The translations under genes were made by a program, and so were the position numbers. Below the pieces are notes generated by a model. That model searched no databases and was not told where the DNA came from. It saw nothing but the letters and a program-made list of their open reading frames with translations. DNA of 64,000 nt from Sphingobium sp. CECT 9361. Its GTDB lineage: Bacteria; Pseudomonadota; Alphaproteobacteria; Sphingomonadales; Sphingomonadaceae. The DNA is taken from NCBI RefSeq assembly GCF_918741285.1, contig NZ_CAKKNC010000019.1, positions 1-64,000 of the forward strand, given 5' to 3'. Positions 44,693-53,635 of the stretch are shown here, one piece after another; the stretch's first letter is position 1, and each line of letters opens with the position of its first letter.

Positions 44693-45472
44693 TCAAGCGG
44701 GTGATTTGTCCTTTCTGGATTTTGGGGCGGCGGAACTGGCTCTGAAGCGGAAGCTGTCATTGCCGGTTTCAAGGATATGGCAATGATGCGTGAGGCGATC
44801 CAGCAGGGCGGTGGTCATTTTGGCATCGCCAAAGATACTGGACCACTCGCTGAAGCTCAGGTTGGTGGTGATAACAACGCTGGTCCGCTCATAGAGTTTG
44901 CTGAGCAGATGGAACAGCATGGCCCCGCCTGAAGGGCTGAAGGGTAGATATCCCAGCTCATCAAGGATGACGAGGTCGAGGCGCAACAGACGCTCGGCCA
45001 ACTGGCCCGCTCTGTTTGCGGCCTTTTCCTGCTCCAACGCATTGACCAGATCGACGGTGGAGAAGAAGCGGATCTTTTTGCGGTGATGCTCAACCGCCTG
45101 GACGCCCAAAGCCGTCGCGATGTGGCTTTTGCCGGTGCCTGGTCCGCCGATCAGTACGACGTTGTCGGCGCTATCCATAAAGTCACCACGGTGAAGTTGA
45201 CGCACGAGCGCCTCGTTGACCTCACTGACGGCAAAGTCGAAGCCTGCCAGATCCTTGTAGGCCGGGAACCGGGCTGCCTTGATCTGGTAAGCAATGGACC
45301 TGACCTCCCGCTCGGACATCTCCGCCTTGAGAAGCTGTGAGAGGATCGGAACGGCAGCATCAAAGGCTGGCGCGCCCTGCTCGATCAGATCACCAGCGGC
45401 TTGCGCCATGCCATACATTTTGAGGCCACGTAGCATGACAACCACAGCGGCGCTGGCCGGATCATGACGCAT
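44693..45472 (-). CDS. istB: IstB, IS21 helper ATPase (IS1)
   Basis: The 259-residue AAA+ protein has Walker A VLIGGPGTGKSHIATAL and Walker B LDLVILDELGYLPFS. IstB selects the target and activates the IstA transposase. It overlaps istA by 11 bases. Confidence 0.92.
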   Translation of the reverse strand: MRHDPASAAVVVMLRGLKMYGMAQAAGDLIEQGAPAFDAAVPILSQLLKAEMSEREVRSIAYQIKAARFPAYKDLAGFDFAVSEVNEALVRQLHRGDFMDSADNVVLIGGPGTGKSHIATALGVQAVEHHRKKIRFFSTVDLVNALEQEKAANRAGQLAERLLRLDLVILDELGYLPFSPSGGAMLFHLLSKLYERTSVVITTNLSFSEWSSIFGDAKMTTALLDRLTHHCHILETGNDSFRFRASSAAPKSRKDKSPA

Positions 45473-46991
45473 GGCGTAACGCCCTCAGCGTGTCGTAGCG
45501 TTCGACATCGGCAACAGGCTCCTGGGCGAGGCGCAGGGCCTGCGGGGCATCGATTGGGGATGCCGGTGGAGCCTTGCCATCGATCAGGCGGTGCAGAACA
45601 TTGAGGATGTGGGTTTTGGTCGGCACCCCAGCTTCGAGGGCCAGTTCGACGGCGCTGAGCACAGCCTGTTCGTTATGCTGTAGAACAAGGGCGAGGATTT
45701 CGACCATCTCCCTGTCACCACCGAGCCGCTTGAGCAGATGCCCCTGCAGTTGCCGGAAGGCTTCGGGCATTTCGAGGAATGGCGCCCCATTGCGCAAAGC
45801 GCCAGGCTTGCGCTGAACAACTGCCAGATAGTGCCGCCAGTCATAGATCGTCTGCCCCGGCTTCTGGTGAGAACGGTCGATAATCCGGTTGTGCTCGCAC
45901 AAGATTTGCCCCTCGGCCGCGATGACCAACCGATCAGGATAGACCCGCAGGCTCACTGGCCGGTTCGCAAAGGATGCAGGAACGCTATAGCGATTGCGCT
46001 CGAACGCGATCAGGCAGGTCGGCGACACGCGCTTGGTATGTTCGACAAAGCCATCGAAGGCCCGCCCCATCGGCATCAGGCTGATAATCTCAACGGCGTG
46101 CACATCGGCAACTGTGCCGGGGAGGACGCCATGCTGGATTTCTCCCCATTGTGCGATGCACCGCTCTTCCAACCAGGCATTGAGGGCATCAAGATCTGGG
46201 AAGTTGGGCATTGGCTGCCATAACCGTCGACGCGCATCCTGAACGTTTTTCTCGACCTGACCTTTCTCCCAGCCTGAGGCCGGATTGCAAAAATCCGTTT
46301 CGAACAGGTAGTGGCTGGCCATGGCAGCGAACCGCGCATTGACCTGTCGGACTTTGCCCTGGCCGATCCGGTCTACAGCCGTCTTCATATTGTCGAATAT
46401 TCCACGCTGAGGCACGCCGCCCAGCACCCGGAAGGCCTGCGTCAGTGCGTCGAACAACATCTCGTGCGTTTGCAGCAGATAGGCTCGCGTGATGAACGCC
46501 CGACTGTGGGAGAGCTTGGTATGGGCCACCTGCAGCTTGGTAGGCCGGCCATTCAGAAGGGCGTAATCTTCACTCCAATCGAACTGAAAGGCCTCACCGG
46601 GCTGGAAGATCAGCGGTACGAATGTGCCGCGCCCACTGGTTTGCTTTTCATATTGGCGTTCGGTCTTCCACGAGCGGGCGAAGGCGGCAACACGGCTGTA
46701 TGATCCCTCGTAGCCCAGCTTAACCAGATCTGCATGTAGCTGCTTGGCTGTTCGCTTCTGTTTGCGCGACTTGCCAGATTCCACCCGCAGCCACGTCGTC
46801 AGTTTTTCTGCAAACTGATCAAGCTTGCTCGGCCGTTTGGGAACCTTGAACGTCGGCTCCACCGCGTCATCGCGCAGATATTTGCGGATCGTGTTGCGCG
46901 ATAATCCAGTCCGCCGCCGGATCTCGCGAATGGGGATGCCTTGCCGAAAATGCCAGCGGCGGATCACACTGAGTAGGTCCATGTCGATCAC
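45462..46991 (-). CDS. istA: IstA, IS21 transposase (IS1)
   Basis: The 509-residue protein has an N-terminal helix-turn-helix (IREIRRRTGLSRNTIRKYLR), then a DDE integrase core (FQFDWSEDY; FDNMKTAV; CNPASGWEKGQVE) and a basic C-terminus. It is full length. Confidence 0.92.
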   Translation of the reverse strand: MIDMDLLSVIRRWHFRQGIPIREIRRRTGLSRNTIRKYLRDDAVEPTFKVPKRPSKLDQFAEKLTTWLRVESGKSRKQKRTAKQLHADLVKLGYEGSYSRVAAFARSWKTERQYEKQTSGRGTFVPLIFQPGEAFQFDWSEDYALLNGRPTKLQVAHTKLSHSRAFITRAYLLQTHEMLFDALTQAFRVLGGVPQRGIFDNMKTAVDRIGQGKVRQVNARFAAMASHYLFETDFCNPASGWEKGQVEKNVQDARRRLWQPMPNFPDLDALNAWLEERCIAQWGEIQHGVLPGTVADVHAVEIISLMPMGRAFDGFVEHTKRVSPTCLIAFERNRYSVPASFANRPVSLRVYPDRLVIAAEGQILCEHNRIIDRSHQKPGQTIYDWRHYLAVVQRKPGALRNGAPFLEMPEAFRQLQGHLLKRLGGDREMVEILALVLQHNEQAVLSAVELALEAGVPTKTHILNVLHRLIDGKAPPASPIDAPQALRLAQEPVADVERYDTLRALRHAS

Positions 46992-47227
46992 TCCGATGCC
47001 TCCTGACTGTCAGCCAGGGGCGAGGAAAACATGGGTCAATTCTCAGTGAAAACTTATAACCCTCCCGGGTCACTTCTCAGTGCAACTCAACAACCACGTA
47101 CTCGTTGATCTCGTCGCGCAGAATATCGTCGCTGGTCTGGTCGACCTTGATGACTTCTTCAATCCGACGATGGATGTCGTTCGCAAAGAGACTTTTGATC
47201 GGTTCGTTGGCCATCACTGCAATCCCG

Positions 47228-47803
47228 TCAAAAGATTTTCGGGCGATAGTTATGCTCGGCAGCGAGCACGCCCATGAATCGGAGCCCAGCAGCGCCGTCC
47301 AGATCGCCTGGGTAGAACAAGACCGTTGGCACGGTGACCCGTCCCTTCAGCTGCTCCAGCAACGAGAATGTGCGGTAGACAGGGAACAAGGCGCCCGTCC
47401 GCATGATGAAGACGACGTCGCGGAGCGGGTCGGGATCGTCAGGCATCCGCGCAGCCACCAGGTCAACCAAGGGCGCGTATTCCGAAAGGACCGAATGCAC
47501 GGTCTCGACGATCGTGTCCGTGCCCTGCTCGCGTTCCGCTGCGAACCAATCATCGAGTGGTCTTTGAGATTGCATTGCCTCATCCAGGCACTGCGCCAAC
47601 GATATGCGGCTTACGCGCTTTCCCTTCTGCTTGAGCCGGGTCTCAAGCAGGGTGATTTGTTTGCGTAACTCGAATTCCTCGTCGGGTTCGTAGCGGCAGA
47701 GCGCGTAAGGCATATCGTGGTAAGCGCTTATGCGCTCACGCGGGTCAGCCAGCTCAAGTATGGGTTCGAGGCTCGTCTTGATCCGGTGTATGAGATCGCT
47801 CAT
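47228..47803 (-). CDS. brxB: BREX protein BrxB (DUF1788)
   Basis: The 191-residue protein ends with the BrxB signature VPTVLFYPGDLDGAAGLRFM, then YRPKIF. Role in BREX is not defined. Its start overlaps the brxA stop by four bases and brxC starts 13 bases later. Confidence 0.88.
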   Translation of the reverse strand: MSDLIHRIKTSLEPILELADPRERISAYHDMPYALCRYEPDEEFELRKQITLLETRLKQKGKRVSRISLAQCLDEAMQSQRPLDDWFAAEREQGTDTIVETVHSVLSEYAPLVDLVAARMPDDPDPLRDVVFIMRTGALFPVYRTFSLLEQLKGRVTVPTVLFYPGDLDGAAGLRFMGVLAAEHNYRPKIF

Positions 47804-48585
47804 GCCACCATCCTTTCCGCATACTCGCAGGCATTGGCGCAGGGCAGCGTGAGTTGGATGATGCTGCCGGCGATCTGGTAGTCCACCTTCCGATACTGAT
47901 GAAGGCGAAGGAGCTCCCGCTCTACATCCGAGGGCAACATCAGGAACATCCGCCAGTCTTCCGAGCCGAGAACTTTGCGTGGGCTTTGCGTCTGCTCCCG
48001 AAGCGCATAGATGAAATAGAGGAAGCTCCGCTCAGGGAGGTGGTAGCCAGAAAATTCTTTGACAACACTCCCGCGGAGCAGCCCAAAATCGACCGCTATT
48101 TTGAGCAGAGCGGCGGCAACGCGATTCAGCGTGGTCTCGCTCCAGACGTGTTCAATCTTGCCACCTCGAAGCCGGACACTGCGGATATGTTCGTAGAGAT
48201 CTTCGGGGCGGACGCGATAGGCGCCCGATGTATAAGTCGGGAAGAGCCAGTTCACGAGGAAATCTCGAAGCAAAAATTCGTCCCGCGTCATGTGCCACAG
48301 AAGAATTGGCTTCCATTCTTCAATGGGGCAGCCGCTTCGGGCCAATAGGACAAGCGCGCGATCGCGATCATTTGGGTCGAACCGCCGATTCAGCACAAAG
48401 ATAAAATCTCGCAGCCGAGCAGCGGTGCGAACGCCAATGAAATTTTCGCGCCTCAGGCGTTCGAGATTCTCCTTTTTTGACAACCCAAAATCCCATGCGG
48501 CAAAGACCGCATACGTCTCGTCGATCATTGCTCCCTTGATGAGGGTGAACGACGAAGCAATGTGGGATCGGGCCGGCGGTTTCAT
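47800..48585 (-). CDS. brxA: BREX protein BrxA (DUF1819)
   Basis: The 261-residue protein has the BrxA layout: SSFTLIKGAMIDETYAVFAA, then RTAARLRDFIFVLNRRF and WKPILLWHMTRDEFLLRDF. BrxA is a small DNA-binding helical protein. It overlaps brxE and brxB by four bases each. Confidence 0.87.
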   Translation of the reverse strand: MKPPARSHIASSFTLIKGAMIDETYAVFAAWDFGLSKKENLERLRRENFIGVRTAARLRDFIFVLNRRFDPNDRDRALVLLARSGCPIEEWKPILLWHMTRDEFLLRDFLVNWLFPTYTSGAYRVRPEDLYEHIRSVRLRGGKIEHVWSETTLNRVAAALLKIAVDFGLLRGSVVKEFSGYHLPERSFLYFIYALREQTQSPRKVLGSEDWRMFLMLPSDVERELLRLHQYRKVDYQIAGSIIQLTLPCANACEYAERMVA

Positions 48586-49145
48586 GCGTTGTCCAGACGC
48601 GCGTATGGGACGGCCAGTGCGCCTGGCTCCCCACGCGCGAATCCGAGCGCAAGCGATGCGACGTTCTGATTTGTGCTGGTGAACGGCCCAGGCAAAGGCA
48701 CTGCGCGGCCTTCTGCCGAGCGCCTTAATCGCGAGAACAACTCGGACTCTTCGTCTGTGATTAAGTTGAATGACTGGATCGCTGTCTTCAGCTCAGTTTC
48801 TTTCAACGTCTCCAGTTCCAGAAAAAATGGCTTCCATTCGTCTGCGTTGTCGAGCCACCGTTCCCAATGCGCCTCGAATTCTTCCTCTACTGCTTCGGGA
48901 AGTTGCCAGAGGGTGACACTATGTGGCGGATTGAAGACTTCACGGCAGCGAAATGCTGCGACCGCGAATACGGAGCGAGCCTGCGCAAAATAATGGGTGC
49001 GGGGAAACCCTCGCCGAATCGTGGCAGCCCCAAGGCGCCCTAGCTGGCCGCGGGTATTCCACCATCTGGCGAGATCCATCTCACCAATTCGGGCGACGAC
49101 CAATCGCAATTTCAACAGTCGATCAAAATCGATCTCTGCATTCAT
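48582..49145 (-). CDS. brxE: BREX protein BrxE
   Basis: The 187-residue protein reads LLKLRLVVARIGEMDLARWW and HSVTLWQLPEAVEEEFEAHW, fitting the BrxE family of type 6 BREX. It heads the operon and overlaps brxA by four bases. Function unknown. Confidence 0.72.
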   Translation of the reverse strand: MNAEIDFDRLLKLRLVVARIGEMDLARWWNTRGQLGRLGAATIRRGFPRTHYFAQARSVFAVAAFRCREVFNPPHSVTLWQLPEAVEEEFEAHWERWLDNADEWKPFFLELETLKETELKTAIQSFNLITDEESELFSRLRRSAEGRAVPLPGPFTSTNQNVASLALGFARGEPGALAVPYARLDNA

Positions 49146-49240
49146 ATTTCTTCAACCACCCTCAATGCGACCCGCGCGAGCAAGACATTTGAACCGTCTC
49201 CTGAGAAAGAAGGGTCTGGCTCAAGCACGTTTGGACCATT

Positions 49241-49435
49241 TCAGCTCTTTCCCTCTTTGCGGGAATTCGCCTTCTTTTCTTCGATCCAACGATCGATGTC
49301 AGCGCGCTGAAAACGCCACTGCCCGCCCACCTTGAAGGCAGGGAGTTCATTTTTCTGAGCCATTGTATAGACGGTCTTCTCGGCGACCTTCAGCAATAGG
49401 GCCATCTCTGGGAGGGTCAGAATCTCATCCGTCAT
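49241..49435 (-). CDS. Excisionase-type helix-turn-helix protein
   Basis: ATG 49435 (MTDEILTLPEMALLLKVAEK) is chosen over 49468 because it begins the domain. The 64-residue product is a MerR-like HTH_17: TVYTMAQKNELPAFKVGGQW, then RFQRADIDRWIEEKK. It precedes brxE by 95 bases on the same strand. It may regulate the BREX operon or serve as a recombination directionality factor; the integrase is 8 kb away. Confidence 0.72.
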   Translation of the reverse strand: MTDEILTLPEMALLLKVAEKTVYTMAQKNELPAFKVGGQWRFQRADIDRWIEEKKANSRKEGKS

Positions 49436-49468
49436 TGACCGCTCCGAGGTGTAAAAGACGACAATCAT

Positions 49469-49699
49469 TGCCAGCCTTCGCCAAAGATAGCCAACGATTT
49501 TTTAGGCTTGCGAACGAGCGGTCAGCAACCCTCATGGGGAGTTAGAGGAAAGCCTAAGCTCACCTCCCTTACGAAACGGTGGCGGCTCCCAGGAGATGTG
49601 CGATGATCCGCAAAATCTACGGCTCAGCCGGCGGTTGGAGCGCGTCGGCGGCGCCATGACGCCCAGTCAGCAGCCGCCTATCTTACTGCCCAACGCCAA
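49469..49699. other. Intergenic region, nothing recognised
   Basis: About 230 bases between the HTH gene and the GTPase gene end. No supported gene or clear structure. Confidence 0.5.
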
Positions 49700-51967
49700 T
49701 CAGGCGGCAGTCGCTTCGGCAGAGGACCGCTGCTGCTCGACGGCCTCCGACACAATACGGCGGATCTCCGCCATGAACTCAGCGGAGACATCGGTCATGA
49801 CAGCATTTGGTATCGGGGCCGCATCCTCGTAGATGTCGCGGATCTCTTGAGCCCGCTCGAACGTGGAGCCTTTGCCCGAAAGCTCGAAGGCAGAGCGCCA
49901 TGTTTCGATCTGCTCCTGCACGAGCCTGCGGGCTGCGAGAGAGTGGAAGCGAGTGTGGACGACCTGCCGCACGAGGTCGAGCGCGGCCTCAGCCTCAGCC
50001 TCCTCCGGGATGAGTGGCTCCCAGCTTGCAGGGTTGGACAGGAAGCGCGAGACTTCCTCTGTCAGGCGTGCGACAAGCTCCGCCACAGGACGCAGGTTGT
50101 CATACTCATCACTCAACTCTCCTGCGATGCGCCGGTTGAGCGCTTTGATCCTGGTCCAGTGCTCCTTCGACACGGAGTCGTGGGACGCCAAGCCGAGACG
50201 GGCGAGCCACGGCCGCTGAAAGGCGCGTGTCGCCGCCTGAACGGCCAGCGGGAGGCCGTCGTAGTGGTAGATTGGGTGCGCGGCAGGTGCGGCAGGCGGT
50301 TCGACGGCCCGCTCGCAATGCTCGATCAACCGACGCAATTCGCCCTGGAAGCCCTTTAAATCCTTGCTCCGTCGGTCGAGCCCGCCCAGCATGAAGCAAC
50401 GCTTAGCGATCGTCTGCTCCATAGCGCGGACGATTGAGGCGCCGCCGAGGGCGTCGCGCAGGTTGCTGAGGCCGTTCGTCACCGACGCCATCACGTGGGC
50501 CTTCTTGGACTGGAAGTCAGGCAGGTTTGCTCCCTTCACACTGTCGAAGTGAGTAAACGCGATTGCGAGCTTCTGCTGGTGGCCGCTGGTCGCCAGCGAA
50601 CGGAGGACCGACAGTGGTGCCGCCTGCATCGGCTGCTGGGCATTGTCCACCAGCAAGACAACGTCGACGTCGCTGAACCGCCGCGTGATCTGGGTTGTCA
50701 CACTAGAGGAAGACTCCGGCGTGTGGCCAAGGCCCTGACCATCCAGCAGCACGAGCTTGGGCTTGTCTTCGATGAACGTCGGGTAAAGCGGCCCCCGCAC
50801 ACGTATCCCGTTCACCAGAGGCGTAAGCAGCCGGCCGAACTGCGGAGCGTAATTGCTAGCGAACCACCGAACGGCGCGGATGAAAGCGTCCCGATTGTCG
50901 CTCGTCATCGTCCAATGCTCCGGCCATCCCGCTCGATTCCGCGTTAGCTCGCCCTCAACGAGAAACTCGAAACGGGACCGCACGTCTGCAAGCACATCCT
51001 GGACGATGTTCCCGAACTCCTCAACCTCCCAGAGCTCGCCCTCGAACAGCTCTTGGGCGGAGTCGCGGTCGGCTCCGGTGAGCTGATCGATGTTCTCAGA
51101 AAGGTCCGCCGAAACCTTCGCTACAACGATGGCATGCAGGTCGCGCAAACGCTTGACGTACAAGCGAAGGCGCTCAGCGTTTGCTGCGCGTTCGTCCACC
51201 GGAACATCGTCCTCCGCGACGTCCATGGCCACGTCCTCAATGGGATCGTCGAAGCTGAAATCGTCTTCGACGACGGAGATGGGCGCAGCGCTGGAGAAGC
51301 TGCCGAGCGTGTACCCAAGTCGAAAGCGCTGGTCGCGATGGTTCAGAAGCCTGTCTGCAATGTCCGCATCCCTCTTCTTCTCGAACACCGCCACACACGA
51401 GTCGGCGACGCATTCTTCGATGTTGGCCAGCACTTCATGTTCCGATGAGAACGTCACGACGGCATCGAAGTTACCTTCATCGAGAACGATCTCGATGCCG
51501 GAGACCGTCGTCTTGGCGGTGGATGTCGACGGGAAGCGGTCCTTCTCGTGATCCGAACCAATGAGGTGGCGTAGCAGCGTCGTCTTGCCTGCGCCGGTAG
51601 TGCCGACGAAAAGGACGCGCGCATAGCCAGCCTCGCGATCAGGAAGCGCAATGTGAGCCTGCCGGGCGGCCCATGGATCTGGCTGACCGGCCTGCAGCTC
51701 GTCGAAGAAGGCCATGACTACGCTTGGCGCGAAGCGGCGCTCGGCCTCAGCACGGCGAGTGGCATTCCACCATGACTGATCGCTAAGGATTGAGTTCAAC
51801 TGCTCTACGAGACCGTCCGCTTCGTCGGCGTCAACCGTCCCAAGACCTCGGCGCATCTTTAAGCCTGGACGCCCCCGGGAGTCCTTGCGGAGTGGGTGGC
51901 GGAAGCTGACGACCCATCCAGGCCTTCCCTGGGCACGCGACTTCGACGCGGTGTAGATTTTTGACAT
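49700..51967 (-). CDS. Large P-loop GTPase with an integrase-arm-like N-terminus
   Basis: ATG 51967 (MSKIYTASKSRAQGRPGW) is the better start; the frame is open to 52045. Of 755 residues, the first 70 (SFRHPLRKDSRGRPGLKMRR … EADGLVEQLNSILSDQSWW) look like the arm-binding N-terminus of a tyrosine recombinase. A GTPase domain follows: Walker A FVGTTGAGKTTLLRHL (G1), LLDGQGLGH (G3) and FTHFDSVKG (G4-like). The C-terminal 250 residues are helical. This resembles dynamin- or IMAP-type GTPases used in immunity. It is divergent from the PIN gene. No family name can be given. Confidence 0.7.
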   Translation of the reverse strand: MSKIYTASKSRAQGRPGWVVSFRHPLRKDSRGRPGLKMRRGLGTVDADEADGLVEQLNSILSDQSWWNATRRAEAERRFAPSVVMAFFDELQAGQPDPWAARQAHIALPDREAGYARVLFVGTTGAGKTTLLRHLIGSDHEKDRFPSTSTAKTTVSGIEIVLDEGNFDAVVTFSSEHEVLANIEECVADSCVAVFEKKRDADIADRLLNHRDQRFRLGYTLGSFSSAAPISVVEDDFSFDDPIEDVAMDVAEDDVPVDERAANAERLRLYVKRLRDLHAIVVAKVSADLSENIDQLTGADRDSAQELFEGELWEVEEFGNIVQDVLADVRSRFEFLVEGELTRNRAGWPEHWTMTSDNRDAFIRAVRWFASNYAPQFGRLLTPLVNGIRVRGPLYPTFIEDKPKLVLLDGQGLGHTPESSSSVTTQITRRFSDVDVVLLVDNAQQPMQAAPLSVLRSLATSGHQQKLAIAFTHFDSVKGANLPDFQSKKAHVMASVTNGLSNLRDALGGASIVRAMEQTIAKRCFMLGGLDRRSKDLKGFQGELRRLIEHCERAVEPPAAPAAHPIYHYDGLPLAVQAATRAFQRPWLARLGLASHDSVSKEHWTRIKALNRRIAGELSDEYDNLRPVAELVARLTEEVSRFLSNPASWEPLIPEEAEAEAALDLVRQVVHTRFHSLAARRLVQEQIETWRSAFELSGKGSTFERAQEIRDIYEDAAPIPNAVMTDVSAEFMAEIRRIVSEAVEQQRSSAEATAA

Positions 51968-52234
51968 TGTTGTTCCCCGTTGTTCCAAATGTCGTCTGAC
52001 ATGCAACTTAGCGCTCGTCAAGCCATCCGGAACAACGTGGTACAACGTCGTGGGCCTTCATCGGTGATGGGGAACTGGCGCGAGCGCATCGCGGTCGCTC
52101 GCGAGCACTTCCTCAAGCGACCCGCATGCCTGAAGTCGTCCTACTGACCTCTTGAGCGATCTTCTTGCTGCTATAGGACTGGATCGAAGCAATATGGCGA
52201 TCGATCTTCGGATAGCCGAAATCAAGGAAGCGGA
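51968..52234. promoter_or_regulatory. Divergent promoter region between the GTPase and PIN genes
   Basis: About 270 bases with both flanking genes reading away. It holds a tandem TGTTCC-type repeat near 51971-51985. Promoter elements cannot be placed with confidence. Confidence 0.35.
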
Positions 52235-53635
52235 ATGTCAGATGTGATGAAGGTGGGCAAAGAGCTTGATTCGTGCAAGCTGCGTTTGCTGATTGACACT
52301 AGCGTCTGGCTCGATGTTGCAAAGGACTATCGGCAACGTCCGACGCTCAGCGCGCTCGAGGAGTTGGTCAAGGCGGACGTCATCCATTTCATCGTCCCGC
52401 GGCAAGTTATCGACGAGTTCGCCCGCAACAAAGAGCGGATCATCAAGGAGAGCGGGCAGAGCCTCGCCAGCACGTTCCGTCGGGTGAAGGACGCTCTAAA
52501 GCAGTTCGGGCGCGATGACGGCCGGGACGAGATCCTGCAGCAACTCAGCGACGTCGATCACCGCATCGCCATCCTCGGAGAGGCCGTGAACGACGCCATC
52601 GGCAGGATCGAGGCGCTGTTCGCTGGAGCTGAGATCATAGAGACGGACGACACGACCATGCTGGCGGCTGCGCAGCGGGCGGTCGATAAGCGGGCTCCGT
52701 TCCACAAGCCGAAGAACAGCATGGGCGACGCGATCCTGATCGAGCTGTACGCCCGAGCGTTGGCCGAGGACGAAAGCGGCGGTAGGGACGTGTTCGCGTT
52801 CGTGACGCACAACAAGCACGACTTCAGCGCGGCCATTGGGGACGAGCGTCGGCCGCACCCTGACCTGGCCGACCTGTTTACCGGTGATCGGTCGATCTAT
52901 TCGCTCAATCTGAACGCGCTGCTGAACGAGCAGGCGCCGGAGTGGCTGGATGAGCTTCAAGCCGAGTTCGAGTACGAGGAAGAGCCGCGTCGCCTCTCCG
53001 AGATCGTGGAGGCGCTGGATCTGCTGTGGCGGCAGATCTGGTACAACCGGCACTGCAACTTGCGCATCGCGATCGAGGACGGCAGGCACAAAGTCGTACC
53101 TGGAGCCGAGTATTCGCGCGCGCCCTACAAGGCAGGGGAGAACCTCGACACCGTGTGGGAGCAGGCGCTCGCGGCCGCCCAACGAACGGAGAAGGAGGTC
53201 GGCCTCGGCAAGCTGGGTCCATGGACCGATTTCGAGTGGGGAAGGCTGCGCATTCGGCTACTCGGACACGTGGGTTTGGTTCGATACCTCAACGGCGCGT
53301 GTCCTGGCGCCCTACCAGGGAAAATCCGGCTCGATACGAAAACCGCGCCGGAAGCCGACCATCGGGATCCTACGTCGCTGGCGCGAACGCCCGGAAGATT
53401 GATTGGAGCAACTGATGCATTTCGGGGAAGCGCTTTCGGAGGCGCCGCGGGCTGTCGCCGCTCTGCAGAAGTTCCAAGAATTTGGTCGCGACCGCGTCCT
53501 TCCGGTCCAACTCGCCTTGGTAGCGCTCGGCGCGCGCATTCCATTGTGACCAGCGAACCGGGCTCAGTGCCCGGTCGGCGATCACCAATGCCTCTTTGCC
53601 CAGGAACAGTTCAATCGAGCAGGCGGAGCCATTGA
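52235..53635 (+). CDS. PIN-domain (DUF4935-like) ribonuclease-type protein, C-terminus probably frameshifted
   Basis: From ATG 52235 the protein opens with a PIN domain: RLLIDTSVWLDVAKDY (first Asp), VPRQVIDEFARNKERI, SMGDAILIELYARALAE and FVTHNKHDFS. The rest, to about residue 345, is ordinary (GPWTDFEWGRLRIRLLG). After 53265 the frame reads the antisense of the next gene for 120 codons. In the +1 frame the sequence continues DTWVWFDTS and stops at 53402, more like a natural PIN-type ending. A small deletion near 53268 is likely. Nuclease core appears intact. Confidence 0.65.
   Translation: MSDVMKVGKELDSCKLRLLIDTSVWLDVAKDYRQRPTLSALEELVKADVIHFIVPRQVIDEFARNKERIIKESGQSLASTFRRVKDALKQFGRDDGRDEILQQLSDVDHRIAILGEAVNDAIGRIEALFAGAEIIETDDTTMLAAAQRAVDKRAPFHKPKNSMGDAILIELYARALAEDESGGRDVFAFVTHNKHDFSAAIGDERRPHPDLADLFTGDRSIYSLNLNALLNEQAPEWLDELQAEFEYEEEPRRLSEIVEALDLLWRQIWYNRHCNLRIAIEDGRHKVVPGAEYSRAPYKAGENLDTVWEQALAAAQRTEKEVGLGKLGPWTDFEWGRLRIRLLGHVGLVRYLNGACPGALPGKIRLDTKTAPEADHRDPTSLARTPGRLIGATDAFRGSAFGGAAGCRRSAEVPRIWSRPRPSGPTRLGSARRAHSIVTSEPGSVPGRRSPMPLCPGTVQSSRRSH

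Larger units (their letters stand above)
44604..47092 (-). mobile_element. IS21-family insertion sequence 1 (istA-istB), 2489 bp
   Basis: The ends are TGTTGAGTTGCACTGAGAAG (left) and its inverted copy (right), each followed inward by a second GAGAA-TGACCC repeat, the multiple-end layout of IS21. The element is flanked by ACCACG at 44598-44603 and 47093-47098, a 6-bp target duplication. It carries istA and istB overlapping by 11 bases and lies inside brxC. Confidence 0.93.
41177..47214 (-). pseudogene. brxC: brxC interrupted by an IS21-family element
   Basis: The 3' part (41177-44602, 1141 codons) encodes a BREX P-loop ATPase: IWVSGFFGSGKSSFAKMLGL holds Walker A. The 5' part lies beyond the insertion: ATG 47214 opens MANEPIKSLFANDIHRRIEE and runs to …RDEINEY. 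Removing the IS and one copy of ACCACG joins codon 39 (Tyr) to VVTDAIRSHY in frame, giving about 1180 residues, the normal BrxC length. BrxC is needed for BREX function in studied systems, so the operon is probably off. A GTG at 44602 could start an N-truncated product that keeps the P-loop. Confidence 0.9.

Noticed and set aside
49700..51967. Call of the GTPase gene as a phage integrase
   Set aside because: Only the first 70 residues look recombinase-like; no catalytic Arg-His-Arg-Tyr set is present and GTPase motifs are clear.
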